50,239 bases of DNA from assembly GCA_023664685.1 (NCBI GenBank), contig JAMPFC010000009.1, forward strand, positions 1-50,239, written 5' to 3'. The notes under the pieces were generated by a model. It did not search any database and had not been told where the DNA came from. It saw only the letters and a program-made list of their open reading frames with translations. This stretch comes from Roseburia sp. Lineage in GTDB: Bacteria > Bacillota > Clostridia > Lachnospirales > Lachnospiraceae. The translations under genes and the position numbers were made by a program. This document shows, piece by piece, positions 8,619 through 18,551 of the stretch (position 1 is its first letter; every line of letters begins with the position of its first letter).

Positions 8619-10346
8619 ATGGGTTATATGGAAACTTACAAGCAGTGGATCGACAATCCTTACTTTGACGAGGAGACAAAGAAGGAACTGAAAGGGATCG
8701 AGGGAAACGAGGCTGAGATCAAGGAGAGGTTTTATGCTGACCTTGAATTTGGAACAGCCGGACTCAGAGGAGTGATCGGAGCGGGTACAAACCGCATGAA
8801 TATTTATACGGTCAGGAAAGCGACACAGGGCTTGGCGAACTACATAATCCGCCAAGAAGGTCAGGAAAAAGGTGTAGCGATCGCTTACGATTCAAGAAGG
8901 ATGTCGCCAGAATTTGCTGATGAGGCAGCATGTTGTCTTGCCGCAAATGGGATCAAAGCCTATGTCTTTGAAAGCCTTCGTCCGACGCCGGAGCTTTCCT
9001 TTGCTGTCAGGGAACTTGGCTGCATCTCGGGAATCAATATCACCGCCAGCCACAACCCGCCGGAATACAACGGATATAAAGTGTATTGGGAGGATGGCGC
9101 GCAGATCACGCCGCCTCACGACTCAGGGATCATGGATGAAGTAAAGGCAGTGACCGACTATGCGACCGTAAAAACAATGACAAGAGCCGAGGCAGAGAAA
9201 GCTGGGCTTTATGAGACGATCGGGGCTGCGATCGACGACAGGTATATGGAGGAATTAAAGAAAAATGTTCTCCATCCAAATTGCATCAAGGAGACAGAGA
9301 AAGATCTGAAGATCGTTTATACGCCGCTTCATGGTACTGGAAATATACCGGTGCGCCGAGTGTTAAAAGAGCTTGGCTTTACCAATGTATTTGTTGTGCC
9401 GGAGCAGGAACTTCCTGACGGAGAATTTCCGACTGTGAGCTATCCGAATCCGGAGGCGAGGGAGGCATTTGAACTTGCGTTGAAGTTAGCCAAAGAAAAA
9501 GATGCTGATCTGGTACTGGCGACCGATCCGGACGCTGACCGTCTGGGTGTATACGTAAAGGACAGTAAGTCCGGAGACTATATCTGTCTTACCGGAAATA
9601 TGTCGGGTTCTTTCCTTGCGGACTATGAGATCGGCCAGAAACTGGCGCTCGAGGGAAGGCTTCCGGGGGATGGAATGCTTGTAAAGACGATTGTTACAAC
9701 AAATCTTGTCGATGCGATCGCCAATTATTATAATATCGACGTGGTAGAGTGCCTGACCGGATTTAAATGGATCGGAAAGGAAATACTGAAAACAGAGCTT
9801 ACCGGAAAAGGAACATATCTCTTTGGTTTTGAGGAAAGTTATGGATGCCTCATCGGTACGCATGCAAGGGATAAGGACGGAATCGTCGCATCAATGGCGC
9901 TTTGCGAGGCAGCAGCTTATTATAAAAAACGCGGCAAGACATTGTGGGATGCCATGATCGATATGTACGAGAAATATGGCTATTATAAAGACGATGTCAT
10001 TGCGATCACCCACAAAGGGATCGAGGGGCTTGAGAAGATCAAATCCATCATGGATGGTCTGAGGGAAAACCCGCCGATGAAATTTGGTGATTATGAAGTG
10101 ACAGCAGTCCGGGATTATGAGAAAGATACCGTGAAAAACCTCCGCACCGGCGAGGGAAGCACGACCGGTCTGCCAAAGTCAAATGTGCTTTACTTTGAAC
10201 TGACGGATGACGCATGGATCTGTGTACGACCTTCCGGTACAGAGCCGAAGATCAAGATTTACTTTGGCGTTGTGGGAACGGATATGACGGATGCGGAGAA
10301 AAAATCGGCGGCGCTTGCAGAGATCGTTAAAAATACGCTGATGTAG
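8619..10346 (+). CDS. pgcA: phosphoglucomutase (alpha-D-phosphohexomutase family)
   Basis: Interconverts glucose 6-phosphate and glucose 1-phosphate, feeding glycogen and envelope sugar synthesis. The 575 residues are the length of the Firmicutes PgcA type. All four active-site loops are visible: the phosphoserine loop TASHNPPEYNGYKVYW, the metal loop DPDADRLGVYV, the sugar loop GFEESYGCLIG and the phosphate loop RPSGTEPKIKIYF. The start follows AAAGGAGG at ideal spacing. The branching enzyme gene follows after 48 bp, consistent with an operon for glycogen synthesis. Confidence 0.96.
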   Translation: MGYMETYKQWIDNPYFDEETKKELKGIEGNEAEIKERFYADLEFGTAGLRGVIGAGTNRMNIYTVRKATQGLANYIIRQEGQEKGVAIAYDSRRMSPEFADEAACCLAANGIKAYVFESLRPTPELSFAVRELGCISGINITASHNPPEYNGYKVYWEDGAQITPPHDSGIMDEVKAVTDYATVKTMTRAEAEKAGLYETIGAAIDDRYMEELKKNVLHPNCIKETEKDLKIVYTPLHGTGNIPVRRVLKELGFTNVFVVPEQELPDGEFPTVSYPNPEAREAFELALKLAKEKDADLVLATDPDADRLGVYVKDSKSGDYICLTGNMSGSFLADYEIGQKLALEGRLPGDGMLVKTIVTTNLVDAIANYYNIDVVECLTGFKWIGKEILKTELTGKGTYLFGFEESYGCLIGTHARDKDGIVASMALCEAAAYYKKRGKTLWDAMIDMYEKYGYYKDDVIAITHKGIEGLEKIKSIMDGLRENPPMKFGDYEVTAVRDYEKDTVKNLRTGEGSTTGLPKSNVLYFELTDDAWICVRPSGTEPKIKIYFGVVGTDMTDAEKKSAALAEIVKNTLM

Positions 10347-10394
10347 AGGTCAGCTCATACATTGTTTAAAAGAGAAAGAGTAAGGGGTGCATAA

Positions 10395-12662
10395 ATGATG
10401 AATGAAACTTTAAAGGGGTGGATGAATCCGACGTTGCTCGAGGAGATGGACGAAGGCGTCCTCAATGCGCCGCAGGATCTTCTTGGGATGCATTATTTTG
10501 AAGGAACCCAGATGTTTGTGGTGCGACGTCCGGGGGCGCAGGCTGCGTGGATCACGAATGTCAAAGGCGACAAAGCTTTTGAGATGGAAGAACTCGATGA
10601 GGAGCTGGGACTTTTCGGTCTTGAAATAAAGGCGAAGACGAAGCAGTTAAAACAATACCGGGTGCGGGTGAAATACAGCGATGATGACGTGATCGATATA
10701 GCAGATCCTTATAGTTTTGATCCCGTCATGACAGACTTTGACTGCTATATCTTTGGCGAGGGAAAGAACTATAAGATTTTTGACAAGCTCGGAGCGCATA
10801 TCGAGGAAATAAATGGCGTGACCGGTACGAGGTTTGCGGTGTGGGCGCCGGATGCGAGAAGCGTAAGTGTCGTGGGCAGTTTTAATATGTGGGACGGAAG
10901 GCTGCACACGATGCGCCTTCTGGGGCCGACAGGAATGTATGAACTCTTTGTGCCGGAGGCGGCAGAAGGGGCTGTTTATAAATACCAGATCACGACCCGA
11001 AGTGGGGAACTGCTTTATAAGACCGATCCGTATGGGAACTTTGCAGAACTCCGCCCGGGAAATGCTTCCGTTGTGACGTCGCTTGAGGGATATTCATGGG
11101 GCGACAAAGCGTATATGGAGGCACATGCGAAAAAGACAAGGGAGACCCGGGAGAGAAGCCCGATGAACATTTACGAGGTTCATCTTGGCTCATGGAAAAA
11201 ACGCATCGAAGACGACGATAATGGATTTTATTCTTATCAGGAGCTGGCACAGATGCTTGCGGACTATCTGGTGGAGATGGATTATACCCACATCGAACTT
11301 ATGGGGATTGCCGAATATCCTTTTGATGGGTCATGGGGCTATCAGGTGGGGTGCTATTATGCGCCGACGAGCCGGTATGGTACGCCAAAAGATTTTATGT
11401 ATTTTGTGGACACGATGCATGAGCGGGGGATTGAAGTGATCCTTGACTGGGTTCCGGCACATTTTCCAAAAGACGCCCACTGCCTCGGGAACTTTGACGG
11501 AAAGGCTCTGTATGAGCATCCGGACAGACGCCGGGGAGAGCATCCCGATTGGGGAACCTACATCTTTGACTATGGCAGGAAAGAGGTGCAGAATTTCCTC
11601 GTGGCAAATGCCATGTTCTGGGTAGAAAAGTTCCACATCGACGGACTTCGGGTAGATGCCGTGGCATCGATGCTCTATCTTGATTATGGAAAGCAGGACG
11701 GAGACTGGCTGCCGAACAAAGACGGTGGAAATGAGCATTATGAGGCGGTCGAGTTTTTGCGCCATCTGAATGAAGTGATGGAGGAGAATCATCCGGGAGC
11801 GTATATCATCGCCGAGGAGTCTACTGCGTGGCCGGAAGTTACCGGCGCAGTGAAAGATGGCGGACTTGGTTTTTCCTTTAAGTGGAATATGGGATGGATG
11901 AATGATTTTCTTGAGTACATGAAACTTGATCCGTACTTTAAGCAGTTCCACCACGATCAGCTTTGTTTCAGTCTTTCTTATCATCTCAGCGAGAAGTACA
12001 TCCTTGTGCTGTCCCACGATGAGGTGGTGCATGGAAAATGCTCACTGCTCAATAAAATGCCGGGACTGACCGGAGACAAATATGCGGCACTCAAGGCGGC
12101 GTTTGGATTTATGTACGGGCATCCCGGAAAGAAACTTTTGTTCATGGGACAGGAGTTTGCCCAACAGCGGGAGTGGAGTGAGGAGAGGAGCCTTGACTGG
12201 TATCTTCTCGAGGAGGCGCCGCACCGTGGAATCCATGATTTTATCAGGGACTTTAACCATTTATACAAAGAGTACAATGCACTCTGGTATAATGACAGCG
12301 ACGTCATGGGATTTGAGTGGATGGACTGCGCGCGTCCGGAGACGAGTACGGTAGCTTTTGTGCGGAGAGGAAAGACCAAAACGAAACAGCTTATGTTTCT
12401 TCTGAATTTTACGCCGGTGGCTCATGAAAAATACCGGGTGAAGGCTCCGTGCAAAGGAAAATATACGGAAATCCTAAATTCGGATGATGAAAAATATGGC
12501 GGACAGGGCAGGGTCAATAAAAAGGCAATTACTGCCCGGAAGAAAAAGGCAAGTGGAAAATCGTCGGGGAAGGCGAAAGCGTCCGGACAGGAAACAGGGT
12601 ATGAGATCGAATGTTATCTGCCGCCTCTCTCGGTAGTCGTGTTAGAGTATGATTACAATTAA
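10395..12662 (+). CDS. glgB: 1,4-alpha-glucan branching enzyme
   Basis: Introduces alpha-1,6 branches into glycogen. It has 755 residues with the order N-terminal modules, GH13 barrel, C-terminal beta sandwich. Catalytic positions are recognisable: the nucleophile Asp in GLRVDAVASM, the acid/base Glu in YIIAEESTAW and the transition-state Asp in LSHDEVVHGK. Also seen is GYQVGCYYAPTSRYG, the family's region I. Unusual is a Lys/Ala/Ser/Gly-rich insert near residues 715-735 (ARKKKASGKSSGKAKASGQ) within the C-terminal sandwich. It lies 48 bp after the phosphoglucomutase gene, which makes its precursor. Confidence 0.96.
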   Translation: MMNETLKGWMNPTLLEEMDEGVLNAPQDLLGMHYFEGTQMFVVRRPGAQAAWITNVKGDKAFEMEELDEELGLFGLEIKAKTKQLKQYRVRVKYSDDDVIDIADPYSFDPVMTDFDCYIFGEGKNYKIFDKLGAHIEEINGVTGTRFAVWAPDARSVSVVGSFNMWDGRLHTMRLLGPTGMYELFVPEAAEGAVYKYQITTRSGELLYKTDPYGNFAELRPGNASVVTSLEGYSWGDKAYMEAHAKKTRETRERSPMNIYEVHLGSWKKRIEDDDNGFYSYQELAQMLADYLVEMDYTHIELMGIAEYPFDGSWGYQVGCYYAPTSRYGTPKDFMYFVDTMHERGIEVILDWVPAHFPKDAHCLGNFDGKALYEHPDRRRGEHPDWGTYIFDYGRKEVQNFLVANAMFWVEKFHIDGLRVDAVASMLYLDYGKQDGDWLPNKDGGNEHYEAVEFLRHLNEVMEENHPGAYIIAEESTAWPEVTGAVKDGGLGFSFKWNMGWMNDFLEYMKLDPYFKQFHHDQLCFSLSYHLSEKYILVLSHDEVVHGKCSLLNKMPGLTGDKYAALKAAFGFMYGHPGKKLLFMGQEFAQQREWSEERSLDWYLLEEAPHRGIHDFIRDFNHLYKEYNALWYNDSDVMGFEWMDCARPETSTVAFVRRGKTKTKQLMFLLNFTPVAHEKYRVKAPCKGKYTEILNSDDEKYGGQGRVNKKAITARKKKASGKSSGKAKASGQETGYEIECYLPPLSVVVLEYDYN

Positions 12663-12717
12663 GCAATAACACAGAAACCGATAGAACCACAGGCAGGATA
12701 TCAGGAGGAAAGCAAAA

Positions 12718-13365
12718 ATGCAGATAATGAAACCGGGGATCGAGATCATAGACATGGACAGTTACGAGTCGATCCTGAAAAAGATAGAGAGAATCGGACG
12801 AGTGTGTTATAAAAGTGAGGGGAAGATCACGGAGGATTCCGCCGAGAATTTTATCCGTGCGCTTCTCACGAGACAGCACGAGTCCGTGATCGAGCATGAA
12901 TCGGTCACGGTCAGGATGATCTGTGACCGAGGTGTAAGCCATGAGATCGTCCGGCACCGGATCGCAAGCTATAGTCAGGAGAGTACCCGCTATTGCAATT
13001 ATGCGGGGGACAAATTTGATAACCAGATTTCAGTAATTGACCTTGCCAGTGGATTTGAGTATGATCTGTCAAAAGAAAATGACAAGGCAAAATACGAAGT
13101 CTGGACAAAGGCGATGCAGGCGACGGAGAAAGCATATTTCCGTATGCTTGAGCTAGGTGCTACGCCGCAGGAGGCGCGCTCGGTACTCCCGAACTCGTTA
13201 AAGACAGAGATCGTTGTCACGATGAATCTGCGCTCGTGGAGAAATTTTTTCCGTCTCCGCGTGGATTCACATGCGCATCCGCAGATGCGTGAAGTGGCTG
13301 GAATCGTATACAAAGAATTTCAGGAAAAGCTGCCGGTATTTGTAGCCGATCTTGAAATCGAGTAA
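12718..13365 (+). CDS. thyX: flavin-dependent thymidylate synthase
   Basis: Makes dTMP from dUMP using methylene-tetrahydrofolate and FAD. The 215 residues carry the diagnostic ThyX signature RHR-x7-S, here in IVRHRIASYSQESTRY, near residue 80. The C-terminal NLRSWRNFFRLR and HPQMRE segments are also typical of the family. The start ATG follows AGGAGGAAAGCAAA. Using ThyX rather than ThyA is common in Clostridia. Confidence 0.97.
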   Translation: MQIMKPGIEIIDMDSYESILKKIERIGRVCYKSEGKITEDSAENFIRALLTRQHESVIEHESVTVRMICDRGVSHEIVRHRIASYSQESTRYCNYAGDKFDNQISVIDLASGFEYDLSKENDKAKYEVWTKAMQATEKAYFRMLELGATPQEARSVLPNSLKTEIVVTMNLRSWRNFFRLRVDSHAHPQMREVAGIVYKEFQEKLPVFVADLEIE

Positions 13366-13434
13366 AAAACTGTAACTGCCTTGCAGAAGATTTAATAGTT
13401 ATGTGTGTATCGTTTAGAAGGAGACCATAAGACG

Positions 13435-14370
13435 ATGATCGAAAAGACCGAATATGGTATGCCATCCTCGAATGGACAGGATACCGTACATATCATTGAG
13501 TGGAAACCAGAAGGGGATGTGCGTGGGATTTTGCAGATTTCCCACGGGATGATCGAGTATATCGACCGCTACGACCGGTTTGCGAGATTTATGGCTGACA
13601 AGGGCTTTGTGGTGATCGGGAACGATCATCTGGGTCATGGGGAAACAGCGGCAGACAAAAATTTTGGATACTTTGCCCCGAAGGACGGCAGTTACTATGT
13701 GGTCCGGGATCTGCACCGTGTCAGCCGATATATCCGCAAAAAATATCCGGAAGCGCCATTCTTTTTGATGGGACACAGTATGGGTTCTTTTATGGCGAGA
13801 CGTTATGCCATGATGTATGGGAATGAGTTGGACGGTCTGATCCTCATGGGGTCGGGAAGTAAGCCGCAGTGGCTTTTGAATATCGGGAAGGCACTGGTAA
13901 ATCTGCTCAGTAGATGCAAGGGAGAGAGGAGCCACAGCCGGATTCTCGATAAAATAAGTTTTGCGATGTATAACAGCCATTTTGCACCGGTGCGCACCTC
14001 GTCTGACTGGCTGACAAGGGATGTGGACGAGGTCGACAAGTACCGGAAGCATAAATATTGTCAGTTTACCTTTACGTTAAATGGGTATCGTACACTGTTT
14101 GAGGGTATTTCCTATATTCAGGAGAAAAGACATATCCATAAAATTCCCCGGGAACTTCCGATTTTATTTATGTCCGGCGAGGAAGACCCGGTGGGAAATT
14201 ATGGAAAAGGGGTTAAGGCGGTGGCGTCGTCGTACCGGAGAGCCGGTGTGAAAGATGTGACGTGTATCCTCTATCCGGAGGCACGGCATGAACTCCTGAA
14301 TGAACTGGAGTATGAAAAGACGCAGGAGGACATGTGGGAGTGGATACGTAGGCATGGCGGGGGTATTTGA
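13435..14370 (+). CDS. alpha/beta hydrolase, monoacylglycerol lipase/lysophospholipase-like
   Basis: Serine hydrolase of the Hydrolase_4 type, 311 residues from ATG 13435, preceded by GAAGGAGACC. The nucleophile elbow is GHSMG with Ser115. The probable acid is Asp251 in SGEEDPVG and the base His285 in EARHELLNE. The oxyanion region HGMIEYIDRYDRFA near residue 36 matches lysophospholipase/monoacylglycerol lipase relatives. No signal peptide is seen, so it is cytoplasmic. The substrate is inferred only from family. Confidence 0.9.
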   Translation: MIEKTEYGMPSSNGQDTVHIIEWKPEGDVRGILQISHGMIEYIDRYDRFARFMADKGFVVIGNDHLGHGETAADKNFGYFAPKDGSYYVVRDLHRVSRYIRKKYPEAPFFLMGHSMGSFMARRYAMMYGNELDGLILMGSGSKPQWLLNIGKALVNLLSRCKGERSHSRILDKISFAMYNSHFAPVRTSSDWLTRDVDEVDKYRKHKYCQFTFTLNGYRTLFEGISYIQEKRHIHKIPRELPILFMSGEEDPVGNYGKGVKAVASSYRRAGVKDVTCILYPEARHELLNELEYEKTQEDMWEWIRRHGGGI

Positions 14371-14379
14371 TTTTTTTTG

Positions 14380-16155
14380 CTATCTGCCAAGAAACGATGA
14401 CATGTATTTCGCCAGTACCGGAAAGGGAGCAGGGCCTGCTGAGAGGACAAACTCGTGGAATGCCATCTCAGAATACTTATCTGCCATCTGCTTTTTGGCG
14501 GCGTTTTTTAGTTTCATAAACTCCATATAACCGATCGTATATTTGAGATAGGAGCCGGGTTCGTCGATGATATTTGTATAGAGCGAATGGGCGGTCTCTT
14601 CTGTGTAAGTTCCGTTCTGGTTCAAAAATTCCAAAACTTTCGTCTCATCCCATCCATAATAATGAATCCCGATATCGCAGATTCCATAGATGCACAGGGA
14701 AATGATCATGTTGTTGCGCAGGATACCGACCTCGTCTTTGGAGTATCCGAGGTATTTGTATGAATAAATTTCGGCATAAGTTGCCCAACCCTCGCTGTAT
14801 CCGCTGAAATTAAGCGCATAGGATAAGAGGGGATGGTTTTGCTGGCGGTGGTATACATTCTGATACAGATGACCGGGATATCCCTCGTGGGCGAGGGTGG
14901 TGGACAGGTCAGAGCCGGCGAAGCGCTGGCTGTTGTTGATATAGATCACATTTTCGGTATAGGCATCGAGAGGCGGCGTCAGATAAAAGGCGGGGCTGAG
15001 ATAATCCTCCAGTGACGGGTCTACATAGGAGACCGTAAAATTTACATCAGAGACCTTTGGAAAGTCAGCAGCGATAGCAGAAGACAAGGTAGTGAGCAGC
15101 TCCTCCGGCGAGGTGCTTCCTCCAGATTTTGCAGCTAAGCCGCTGAAAAGAGAGGGGGCTTTTTTTGCGTATGCGAGAAGCGTCTGCCGGGATTTGTTCA
15201 GGCGGTCATTCAGTGTTTCATAGTATTCTTCTACGCCTGTGTCGGAACCGGTCTCTGCGGCAAATAAATATTTGTAATATTCTTTTCCATTTTCATAAGA
15301 AGAAAGAGCGCCATCGGTTCCGCACGAGGCGGCGAGGACATTCAGTCCGTCCGTTAGTTTCTGGTAGGCGGGGACGATACAGTCCGCGACCAGTTTTTTA
15401 TTTTCTTTCCTAAATTTTTTGGCGGTATCCGGCTCAAGAAATGTGCAGTCCCGGATTCTTTTTTTAAATGAGGAGATCAGGATGCGGTCGCCTTTTTCCT
15501 GTAAAAAAGCGAGGCACTGGTCGGCGATGGCAGAGACGGTATTCTGGCAGGGGAGCATGTTTTGCTGCGCCTGAACCTCCATAAACGCAAGAAGGGATGT
15601 AAAATACTCCGGAATAGAGTGCAGGAGGGAAAAATAGTTTTCAATATCTTTTTCTGTGTGAAAGGAGTATTCTGCAAGAAGCACCGGGAGCTGCGCCTGA
15701 ACCCCTGTGACGGGAGATAAGGGGCGGGAAAATAAAAGAAATTCGCTGCCCTTTAAGTCCATTTCCAACGTATAAGCGAGGGAGTCATACAAAATCTGCT
15801 GTGGAAGGGAAAGGGCGGACTTGTCAAATTCTCTGAGCGCGCCAAGAAGATTTTCTGTCTCCGGTGCGGCGTTTTTCAGATTTTCATAAGAGAGCGGAGA
15901 GAAGCCGCCGGCGTCGGGGCTGACGCCATATGTCCCGGGATCGGACAGGGTATAATTGAGCGACAGTGCATCGGAGGAGATGCTTTCCTTGAAAAGCTTG
16001 TCGGTAAATTCGGTAAAGGCATCGGAAACTGCGTTTTCCCGGGCGGCGTTATTTCCGGGGGAGGTGCCGGAAAAAGAGCATGCCTGCAAAAGCAGACATA
16101 CGGATAAAAGGATGGAGAGGAGAAGTCTGCGGAAAGGGTGTCTGGAAGTGTTCAT
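14380..16155 (-). CDS. DUF885 family lipoprotein
   Basis: Predicted lipid-anchored protein of 591 residues. The N-terminus is positively charged and hydrophobic, and ends in the lipobox LQAC, placing the lipidated Cys at 26. The hallmark of DUF885 is the zincin-like HEGYPGH near residue 420 in TLAHEGYPGHLYQ, followed by GWATYAE. DUF885 proteins are regarded as metal-dependent peptidase-like proteins; activity here is an inference. The gene converges on the hydrolase gene with only 9 bp between stops. A TATAAT box lies about 30 bp upstream of the start, without a good -35. Confidence 0.88.
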   Translation of the reverse strand: MNTSRHPFRRLLLSILLSVCLLLQACSFSGTSPGNNAARENAVSDAFTEFTDKLFKESISSDALSLNYTLSDPGTYGVSPDAGGFSPLSYENLKNAAPETENLLGALREFDKSALSLPQQILYDSLAYTLEMDLKGSEFLLFSRPLSPVTGVQAQLPVLLAEYSFHTEKDIENYFSLLHSIPEYFTSLLAFMEVQAQQNMLPCQNTVSAIADQCLAFLQEKGDRILISSFKKRIRDCTFLEPDTAKKFRKENKKLVADCIVPAYQKLTDGLNVLAASCGTDGALSSYENGKEYYKYLFAAETGSDTGVEEYYETLNDRLNKSRQTLLAYAKKAPSLFSGLAAKSGGSTSPEELLTTLSSAIAADFPKVSDVNFTVSYVDPSLEDYLSPAFYLTPPLDAYTENVIYINNSQRFAGSDLSTTLAHEGYPGHLYQNVYHRQQNHPLLSYALNFSGYSEGWATYAEIYSYKYLGYSKDEVGILRNNMIISLCIYGICDIGIHYYGWDETKVLEFLNQNGTYTEETAHSLYTNIIDEPGSYLKYTIGYMEFMKLKNAAKKQMADKYSEMAFHEFVLSAGPAPFPVLAKYMSSFLGR

Positions 16156-16307
16156 AGGATTTACCCCCGTGGGGAGCGATTACTATTATTATATTGGGGA
16201 AAAAGGGATTCATGCCTCTTTGCGGGCTAGTTTGTTTTATTGATCATTATTGCTAATCACGGAAATTGATTTTTAATGCTTGCGATTCCCAAAACCAGTA
16301 GATTTCA

Positions 16308-16480
16308 TGCAGAAGAAGGAATATTTTCCACTGCGAACCCGCTCTCGCTATATAAACATGTAGCGGTACAAAGGCTGCAAGGTGCGCTTTCCGCACCTCG
16401 TGCAAAAATCGCACCTTATACGCAGCCTAAGAACCGACACGTTTATAAGGTTCTCATCTGAAAATATTCCTTTCTCTGCA
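16308..16480. repeat. about 172-bp structured imperfect palindrome
   Basis: The outer arms match over 20 of 22 bases (starting ATGCAGA at the left, with GAATATTTTC inward). Further in, the arms agree at TATAAACATGT/TATAAACGTGT, GGCTGC and AAGGTGCG. The centre holds an alternative GGTGCG-CTTTC-CGCACC hairpin. It has no convincing coding capacity. It could be a miniature inverted-repeat element or a structured RNA gene. Confidence 0.6.
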
Positions 16481-16589
16481 TGGAGTTTAACGAATGCTTT
16501 TGGAATTGCTAATGGCTATTGATTCAAAACAATTTGATGTTGCAATGTCATTACCAAAAAATGTGTCTGCACACAAAAATATGGAGTGA

Positions 16590-16765
16590 TTAAAGTTATT
16601 ACGAGAATTAGAAGATGTGGCAAATCTAAAATACTACTTTACGGATGCGGGGCTTAGAAATTTATCATTGTGAATGGCACAGAAAGACCGTGGAGAAATG
16701 ACGAGGGCTTTGTGATTATGGGCATGAAATACTTTCTTCTCCATGCAGAGAGTCTGGAGTTTTAA
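16590..16765 (+). pseudogene. decayed remnant of a DUF4143-type ATPase
   Basis: Two short out-of-register stretches resemble the C-terminus of AAA/DUF4143 proteins. LKYYFTDAGLRNLSL at about 16630-16675 is followed by a stop. After a frame change, RNDEGFVIMGMKYFLL runs to a stop at 16763-16765. The N-terminal ATPase is absent. The palindromic element just upstream may have contributed to the loss. The call rests on remembered family patterns. Confidence 0.4.
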
Positions 16766-16825
16766 GGAGAAGGGAAGCAACGGAGTATGCCGCCGCATCC
16801 AGTTTTCCTTCTGGCTTTCAGCCAT

Positions 16826-18157
16826 TTAACCGTATTTTTGCTGCATCATATACACCATGCAGAGATTTATGATAATTCCAATGATTAAGACACACTGAAT
16901 TATTTTTTGGATATAATGGTTTTTAATTTTCTTCATTAAATCAATTTCTAGCCAAATTAATGCCATATATATTAAGAAATAAATCCTCGTGCCAGATGCA
17001 AGCATCGTCGGCGAAAAGATCAACGCAAACCGGGAAGCCAGACTCCCGATGTAAATCCCGAGCCTTTGGATTTTTTCCTCTTTCCTCTGGTATAAAAATG
17101 ATAATGCCCATAATACTCCTGCCAGATAGAGCACCGCCAGTACAAGAAGAACAAATTGATCAAAAAATTCAGGACTTCCAGTTTTTATTGCAATCTCCGG
17201 CAGCAAATAAGTTACATTTCGATGAATCACAATATTTGTTATGAAATAGTATATAGTAAGTATTACACTGATGAATAATGGGAGGAGAGCATAAACCTTT
17301 TGTCGATTCTTTTCTGCTCTCTTCCATACATGCCATGCAAGCAAAAATGCAAATACCAAAAAAAGAATATTCGGAATCGATGTAAAATGCTGTAATGTTG
17401 ACACAATACAAATGCGAACTCTTTGAAAGATATTTAACTCTTGAAACTGTGGCATCCATTTTGTCGTTTCTTTGGCAATACGAGCTGTATTTCCCGGGCA
17501 GACTAATACATTTATAATTCCAAGGATGCAGATAAAAAGTGAAATGATAATCCATAACAGCTGACCACGGTATTTTTTAATTTTCTCTCTGCAGGTATAT
17601 CTGTATATTATTAAAGCGACCGCATACAAACATGCCAAAATTTCATTGTTTGCTGCATAAATAACAAGAATAAAATATGTAAAAGAACAAAGAATTTTTT
17701 CCTCAGCGTCTTTATGCAGTAATAAAAAGAACGCAGCCAATGCCGCTGTAAATGGCCATAAATAAATTGTAGTTGTCGCAATCCAGCCAGCTGATCCCAT
17801 ATGCATAAATGGATATGCACACAGAAGCAATGCCGTTTCAAGATGACGGTCTGAAAATTTGGCTAACAGCCAGTACAGCAACAGAATCACACCGAGATCC
17901 AGAACCTTCCATACAACCGCCGGCAGAGAAGGAATCCATAACATTAGAAGATCCAGAATAAATCGGGAACTCCATGTAAAATACCGAGCATAAACATACA
18001 AAAAATAATTATGATCATATTGTACCGCTCCCTTACGAAAACCAACCTCATCCCCAAAAACCGGGTCGGTAATAAAATGTATTAATACAAAAACAATTGC
18101 AACAAGAATCATAGATAGTATCCGCTTCTTTGCTGTTCTAGACAATCTTGATATCAT
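16826..18157 (-). CDS. multi-pass membrane protein, DUF6056-like
   Basis: Integral membrane protein of 443 residues from ATG 18157, which has AAAGGA upstream; an earlier in-frame ATG at 18193 is less likely. About ten to eleven hydrophobic segments cover most of the length. The loop after the first segment contains FGDEVGFRKGAVQYDHNYFLYVYARYF in pieces, resembling DUF6056 and GT-C glycosyltransferase-like proteins, in which an acidic residue sits in this first loop. No function is established. The gene is clearly more AT-rich than its chromosomal neighbours and is flanked by repeats and a pseudogene, so it was probably acquired. Confidence 0.65.
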   Translation of the reverse strand: MISRLSRTAKKRILSMILVAIVFVLIHFITDPVFGDEVGFRKGAVQYDHNYFLYVYARYFTWSSRFILDLLMLWIPSLPAVVWKVLDLGVILLLYWLLAKFSDRHLETALLLCAYPFMHMGSAGWIATTTIYLWPFTAALAAFFLLLHKDAEEKILCSFTYFILVIYAANNEILACLYAVALIIYRYTCREKIKKYRGQLLWIIISLFICILGIINVLVCPGNTARIAKETTKWMPQFQELNIFQRVRICIVSTLQHFTSIPNILFLVFAFLLAWHVWKRAEKNRQKVYALLPLFISVILTIYYFITNIVIHRNVTYLLPEIAIKTGSPEFFDQFVLLVLAVLYLAGVLWALSFLYQRKEEKIQRLGIYIGSLASRFALIFSPTMLASGTRIYFLIYMALIWLEIDLMKKIKNHYIQKIIQCVLIIGIIINLCMVYMMQQKYG

Positions 18158-18248
18158 AGTATTTTCCTTTCTTTGACATACGCTTAATGTCATTTGTTAT
18201 GCCTCATAATCTAAAGGCCCATTTGTTCAATTTCAAATGGTATGGATA

Positions 18249-18268
18249 TCAAAAAGTGTACCTTTTGA
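18249..18268. repeat. palindrome copy 1 (TCAAAARGTRYACCTTTTGA type)
   Basis: Imperfect 20-bp palindrome TCAAAAAGTGTACCTTTTGA, flanked by GGATAT/ATATCC as additional arms. It matches the core of the second palindrome 166 bp away. Confidence 0.5.
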
Positions 18269-18400
18269 GAATATCCCTTTCTTTGTCCATTACGAGAAAA
18301 AATACCAGAATCAACCCATATTATAGGGAAAAACATCAAAAATCTGCCTCAAAACAGGAAAATCTGTTGCATACGTCAAAAAAATATAGTAGAATATTCC

Positions 18401-18448
18401 ATGTAGTCGGAGTGTCAAAAGGTACACCTTTTGACACTCCGACCACAT
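18401..18448. repeat. 48-bp near-perfect palindrome (copy 2)
   Basis: Arms of 23 bp at 18401-18423 and 18426-18448 with one mismatch around a central AC. The core is TCAAAAGGTACACCTTTTGA. It lacks a T-tract, so it is not a standard terminator. It could be a protein-binding site or a mobile-element end. Confidence 0.6.
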
Positions 18449-18551
18449 TCTAAACTTCGTATTTTACATTTTTAAAAAGATACAATCACAACAGCTCGCC
18501 TTGAACGATTTCTTTGATTATGGGTGTTTTCAATGATTGATGTTGAAAAAA

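Noticed and set aside
16276-16461. 61-codon frame through the palindrome
   Set aside because: It is explained by the structured repeat and has no ribosome binding site.
16634-16825. 63-codon minus-strand frame
   Set aside because: It lies opposite the decayed ATPase remnant, has no ribosome binding site and has an unlikely composition.
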